A DNA stretch of 64,000 nucleotides from Nitrososphaerota archaeon (lineage in GTDB: Archaea; Thermoproteota; Nitrososphaeria; Nitrososphaerales; JACPRH01): NCBI GenBank assembly GCA_023379805.1, contig JAMCPI010000016.1:72514-136513 (forward strand), in the 5' to 3' direction. The notes beneath the pieces are model-generated. The model was not told where the DNA came from, made no database searches, and was given only the letters and a program-made list of their open reading frames with translations. The position numbers and the translations under genes were made by a program. This document shows, one piece after another, positions 60,532-64,000 of this stretch. The number at the start of each line of letters is the position of its first letter. Positions within the stretch are counted from its first letter, which is position 1.

Positions 60532-61089
60532 GTGTTACAGCAGATGTGGCGCGCTGAGCAATCTGATGTGGAGAAACGGTTTGAGATCCGGGTGTTCGCC
60601 CTTGAGATGGGGCAGGATGATCCTAAGAAGTGCTCATCGGCTAAACTCTGCCGTTTCGGTCTCGCAACACCCATACATCAATTTCAACGGATCCCGAGAA
60701 ACGCTGTGGTGCTAAACCCCGCTGTCAGCGAAGTCTTTTCACCCAAGGATAAGGAAGCCCTCAAAGGTGGGCTCGTAGCAATCGATTGCTCTTGGAAACG
60801 CGCTGAAGAGGTCTTCAAGCATCGATTCCGAGGAGTGAACAGAAGACTCCCCCTACTTCTTGCATCTAACCCAATCAACTACGGTAAACTTGGGATGCTG
60901 AGCTCAGCAGAAGCGATAGCCGCTACGTTATACATCGCAGGTTACGTTGAGCAAGCTCAGCGGGTTCTCTCAATCTTCAAATGGGGCAACACCTTCCTAA
61001 CGTTGAACCACGATCCGCTCGAAGATTACCGTGCAGCTGAAACACCCGAACATGTGCTTAAAACAGAGCAAGAATACTTCAAACACTAA
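60532..61089 (+). CDS. tsr3: Tsr3 rRNA aminocarboxypropyltransferase
   Basis: A 185-residue SPOUT-like enzyme that modifies the hypermodified pseudouridine of small-subunit rRNA using SAM. The N-terminal RLI-like motif (MGQDDPKKCSSAKLCRFG) and the DUF367 core (VVLNPAVSEVFSPKD, GLVAIDCSWKRAEEV, LPLLLASNPINYGK, LSSAEAIAATLYIAGY, WGNTFLTLNHDPLEDY) are clear. Start GTG 60532; ATG at 60544 is possible. A candidate RNA lies about 150 bp upstream. Confidence 0.95.
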   Translation: MLQQMWRAEQSDVEKRFEIRVFALEMGQDDPKKCSSAKLCRFGLATPIHQFQRIPRNAVVLNPAVSEVFSPKDKEALKGGLVAIDCSWKRAEEVFKHRFRGVNRRLPLLLASNPINYGKLGMLSSAEAIAATLYIAGYVEQAQRVLSIFKWGNTFLTLNHDPLEDYRAAETPEHVLKTEQEYFKH

Positions 61090-61126
61090 TCAAGAAACGA
61101 ACAGCAGATTGATTAGCTGGCTGGAT

Positions 61127-61951
61127 TTACAGCCAAGATAGACCTGCTTCAGGCCGGGCTAAAGCAAGCATTGCGAAATCGGTTATAATCAAAATTCTGA
61201 CAAGAATTCGCGGCTTATTCACATCATTCTTGGATAACATATACGCGATTACGAGCCTAAGCAGTATAGGTATTGTTACGTATAGCAGGTATATCTGTGA
61301 GAAACCGAATAAGAGCCATAACAGGGGATAGGCTGCGACTGGCACGAGAATCAGGGAAATTGCCAGTTCTCTAGCTCGTCCCTCACCGAATTTGACTGCG
61401 ATAGTTATTTTGTTGGCGCGGCGATCTCCAGCAATGTCCTTCAACGAAATAATCATAATGGCGCTTGTGAAGATAACCAGAAAGAGCGCCAGCGCAGCGG
61501 AAGAGAGGGTCAAATTCCGCATTACGATGAACCCTCCTAGAAAAGGGATAGTTGATGTTGACACGCTGAGATAGACGAATGAGCCGACTGGTCTATCCTT
61601 CAACCTTGTTCCAAAGTTGTAGGACACCCACAGAACAACGCCTAAAGTAGCCACTATCGCAAAAAGAAGCCAATCAAGCGTCCACGCTAAAAGTAGACCA
61701 GACACCATCAGCGATATTGATAGGACAGCGGCTTGCCTCTTAGTCAATACACCGGTGACTAGAACTCGATCCGGCGCATTTCTCTTGTCAGACTCGTAGT
61801 CACCAATATCATTTAACGCATTAGCAGAGATGTGTAAGAGGAAGACGGTTAAGGCCAGCATTATTAGAGAGGTAAGATCGGTTTGACCGGCGATATAGTA
61901 GCCGGACAGAGCAGGTACTACCGTTGAAAATGTCCGCTGAACTCTGAGCAT
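61127..61951 (-). CDS. UbiA-family prenyltransferase (GGGP/DGGGP synthase-like)
   Basis: A 274-residue polytopic enzyme with about eight helices. The first prenyl-diphosphate motif is NALNDIGDYESDKRN and the second DIAGDRRANKITIAVKFG. These are the Asp-rich, Mg-binding loops. In archaea this branch usually adds the second geranylgeranyl chain to make membrane ether lipids (DGGGP synthase), though quinone prenylation is possible. It is a single gene upstream of the V4R gene on the same strand. Confidence 0.88.
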   Translation of the reverse strand: MLRVQRTFSTVVPALSGYYIAGQTDLTSLIMLALTVFLLHISANALNDIGDYESDKRNAPDRVLVTGVLTKRQAAVLSISLMVSGLLLAWTLDWLLFAIVATLGVVLWVSYNFGTRLKDRPVGSFVYLSVSTSTIPFLGGFIVMRNLTLSSAALALFLVIFTSAIMIISLKDIAGDRRANKITIAVKFGEGRARELAISLILVPVAAYPLLWLLFGFSQIYLLYVTIPILLRLVIAYMLSKNDVNKPRILVRILIITDFAMLALARPEAGLSWL

Positions 61952-62067
61952 ACTAAAGCAGATTTGACGGACTTCATGAATCGGATATATTGTAGTTTCC
62001 TCCTTCCTAACCTTTCTTCAAGATACCGATGTAGGCTTGGGGGAGCACCATTCGACGTACCGCTTTG

Positions 62068-63558
62068 CTAGTCCATCTCTATCTTAAATATACATGCTTC
62101 GTCGCCAACAGCTTTGCACTCAATCTCTTTACACTTCGTTCGGGTTTTGAAAATGACTCCGCAAATCCCTTCCACGGTTCCCTCGATCGTTGAGCACACT
62201 GGACCTGTATGAGTGATGCCGCTGCACCACCAGCATTCAGGAACCTCCAGAAGATACTCCTTCTCGGAGACTTTGGTGATTTCAGTCTTTATCCGGTAGG
62301 CCGTGTAAAACGTTAACTCAAGTATTTTAGGGACGTAATCCGAATCGACCCTTAACGAACTGTTTTCGCCCAGCATCCGTATGTGTTTTATCGCAGTCTC
62401 TCTCGCACCAATCTCGTTGAACCGCTTCTGCATCTCAAGCAACCGCTCCATATAATCTGTCTCCTTCAGATCAAGTTTAGCAAGCAGCATATCAATGAAA
62501 GCTAACGTCGATTTCCGATTATACAGATATGAGTCTAACGGGATAGTCCTGGGCTTAGCGATGCTTGCACCAATCACTTTTGTGGTGAACCAAGTTGGTA
62601 AATTAAGCGCGAAACGGGTGCGGCTACTGATTCGGGTCTTCTTGGAAAACTCTGATTTAGACGGCGCAGGTAACCTGACTACCCTTAACACATCTGAAAT
62701 CTGCCACGCAGCTATCTTCTGCAAAATATGATCAAAGTCCTCAGGAAAGACTTCGCCTATCTCGGACAGAAGCTTATCCTGCACCTGTGAGAGCATCCAG
62801 TTCTCATACACAGAGTCGTTGGTAGACTTCTTCTCACCAGGCACGACCTTAAGAAACCGAAGATTATTTTTGTAATCAGCTACGCGGTTCACTATCTCCT
62901 CCTGGTCATACGACACAAGCTCATCTGTGAACCTATCCTCTAATCTTATCAGCAGACGACCACTGTCGAGAACGTATTGAAACTCCTTAAGGTGAGACTC
63001 AGGGCTGCAGCATCGTATTGGCTTCAAATACGATCTGAACCGGCTCTCCGTTTGATCTACTCTGATCTCGACGGCCCCGTCTACGACGGCGAGTATCTTT
63101 CGCTCCAAATCCTGGAATGTGCCTTTCGGAAGAATATAGAACTCAACTGTTCCCGCTTCACGAATGTTCTTCTGCCAAGCCATCAACAGGCGGAGCACAT
63201 CGTCAGGCTCATTCTTCATAATCATGTCTGGAAGGGCTGTATGGATGATCGGTATGCTCGGGTATTGAGTGCGTACTTTGTTCACACTTATGCTGATGTC
63301 ACTCAGGGGTTGATCTCCGATTGCTAAGGTATGTTCGTCAGGCGACTGTGACGTATAGGGAATAACTTCAAAATGCCTCTCGATGTAGCGCAGACCATAA
63401 TTCTCGAAAAGCACATGTAAAAGTTTCTGGGCTTCAGAGAAGGTCTCGTCAAGCATAAGGACGGACGAGCCGTAGTTCAGATGAATTATACGGTCGAACA
63501 ACGGGTGTCCTGTAAGGAACTTTTTCCCCGATGGAACGGGCCGTTCGTACTCACTCAT
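62068..63558 (-). CDS. V4R-domain protein with decayed RecA/KaiC-like domain
   Basis: A 496-residue protein. The first 200 residues follow the layout of KaiC/RecA-like ATPases (TGHPLFDRIIHLNYGSSVLML) but the Walker A position reads DETFSEAQ and has lost GKT. A middle helical part follows. The C-terminus is a V4R domain with CWWCSGI, GPVCSTIEG, FKTRTKCKEIECKAVGDEACIF, whose cysteines and acidic residues form a metal or small-molecule site. V4R domains sense ligands in regulators. This one likely senses a ligand without ATPase activity. Confidence 0.78.
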   Translation of the reverse strand: MSEYERPVPSGKKFLTGHPLFDRIIHLNYGSSVLMLDETFSEAQKLLHVLFENYGLRYIERHFEVIPYTSQSPDEHTLAIGDQPLSDISISVNKVRTQYPSIPIIHTALPDMIMKNEPDDVLRLLMAWQKNIREAGTVEFYILPKGTFQDLERKILAVVDGAVEIRVDQTESRFRSYLKPIRCCSPESHLKEFQYVLDSGRLLIRLEDRFTDELVSYDQEEIVNRVADYKNNLRFLKVVPGEKKSTNDSVYENWMLSQVQDKLLSEIGEVFPEDFDHILQKIAAWQISDVLRVVRLPAPSKSEFSKKTRISSRTRFALNLPTWFTTKVIGASIAKPRTIPLDSYLYNRKSTLAFIDMLLAKLDLKETDYMERLLEMQKRFNEIGARETAIKHIRMLGENSSLRVDSDYVPKILELTFYTAYRIKTEITKVSEKEYLLEVPECWWCSGITHTGPVCSTIEGTVEGICGVIFKTRTKCKEIECKAVGDEACIFKIEMD

Positions 63559-63702
63559 CTCAATACCCTAGATTAAGAAAAAATCACCTGCATTTTTAGA
63601 ATATAAATCTAGCGTAAATAATATATAGGCAGAACCTAATCATACGATACTCTTGTTTAGACCCGTGTAGACCCAATCACATGGGAGGAGCAAGAACGCT
63701 AA

Positions 63703-64000
63703 ATGGAAATGGCCGCACCCGAGCAGCGTACAGTACCGCGCCGTAAAGGCGAGAAGGAAGGTCTTAACCTACTGCATAAGCTCGCCGGCACCACTTGGGT
63801 TATTTTCGGCCACACATATCCATCACTCAAAGTTAGCGACTCGATGAATTTGTTCAAAACTAGCCTCTCATTATACGAGGATCACCTGCTTCATGACTTA
63901 GATCCTGCGACCTGCACTCCTTACCGCGCGCTCCTGAAAGAAGCACATATGAAAAAGAAGCACTGGGTCTACGCAGGCTACATGGCGACTCTCAGCAGTC
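63703..64000 (+). CDS. Partial unknown protein, N-terminus only
   Basis: ATG 63703 begins MEMAAPEQRTVPRRKGEKEG, then LNLLHKLAGTTWVIFGHTYP and a helical stretch (SMNLFKTSLSLYEDHLL), running off the right edge with no stop. gggaggag lies about 14-20 bases upstream. No family is recognised from about 99 residues. It is divergent from the V4R gene. Confidence 0.55.
   Translation, partial: MEMAAPEQRTVPRRKGEKEGLNLLHKLAGTTWVIFGHTYPSLKVSDSMNLFKTSLSLYEDHLLHDLDPATCTPYRALLKEAHMKKKHWVYAGYMATLSS

Overview
The window reads as a chromosomal segment of a mesophilic archaeon of the Thaumarchaeota/Nitrososphaerota or a close relative. The archaeal evidence is direct: a TFB transcription factor, a histone, S17e, Nob1, Tsr3, the KEOPS subunit Cgi121, fructose-1,6-bisphosphate aldolase/phosphatase, an archaeal-type triosephosphate isomerase, TTTATA-type BoxA promoters with leaderless starts, many TTG/GTG starts and a tRNA gene with several introns. 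The thaumarchaeal assignment is an inference from families common there (small winged-helix proteins, DUF1616, V4R with a decayed RecA-like domain, Thr-rich surface proteins). No ammonia-oxidation genes are visible. A surface quinoprotein and a two-haem surface cytochrome suggest organotrophic or extracellular redox chemistry, but this is not proven. Layout: 0-3.4 kb holds a partial gene, a C2H2 zinc-finger protein, an adenosine-specific kinase family protein, a nucleotidyltransferase and a winged-helix protein. 3.5-8.0 kb is an accessory island bounded by a perfect 58-bp inverted repeat. It carries a methyltransferase-endonuclease fusion broken at a nine-G tract, a SWIM/IS6-like transposase, two ribbon-helix-helix (RHH) proteins, a frame-broken membrane-anchored ORF and a tRNA-like remnant. 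8.1-19.4 kb holds TFB, a surface PQQ-type dehydrogenase, a PaaK-like ligase, a NAD kinase/Nob1/MoaE run, a sulfite reductase/small protein/rhodanese operon and a hemerythrin. 19.5-22 kb is a patch of small DNA-binding proteins (two RHH paralogues, two winged-helix paralogues). About 22-43 kb is one long plus-strand surface-glycan locus: DUF1616-type membrane proteins, a sugar nucleotidyltransferase, a three-gene amino-sugar module (DegT aminotransferase, Gfo/Idh dehydrogenase, hexapeptide acetyltransferase), a flippase, four GT2/GT4 transferases, a polytopic GT-C-like protein, a deacetylase, a phosphatase-superfamily protein, kinases and two uncharacterised nucleotidyltransferases. 43.9-51.6 kb is a cell-surface region: a 1058-residue protein joining two beta domains, a GH5-like glycosidase and a metallophosphoesterase; a cytochrome with a Thr-rich linker; and three membrane-anchored proteins of unknown role, interrupted by tRNA-Ala(TGC) and an intron-rich tRNA-Gln(TTG). 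51.7-64 kb returns to core genes: gluconeogenesis (TIM, FBP aldolase/phosphatase), tRNA modification (Sua5, THUMP/Tan1, Cgi121), a MoaD-like protein, S17e, a response regulator, PEBP, TatD, histone, an RHH regulator with a divergent partner, a candidate structured RNA, Tsr3, a UbiA prenyltransferase and a V4R protein. The most interesting items are the GH5-phosphoesterase surface protein and its exact internal duplication, the multi-intron tRNA-Gln, the mirrored 58-bp element around the island, the possibly phase-variable restriction gene, and a near-identical operator-like site in front of two RHH genes more than 50 kb apart.
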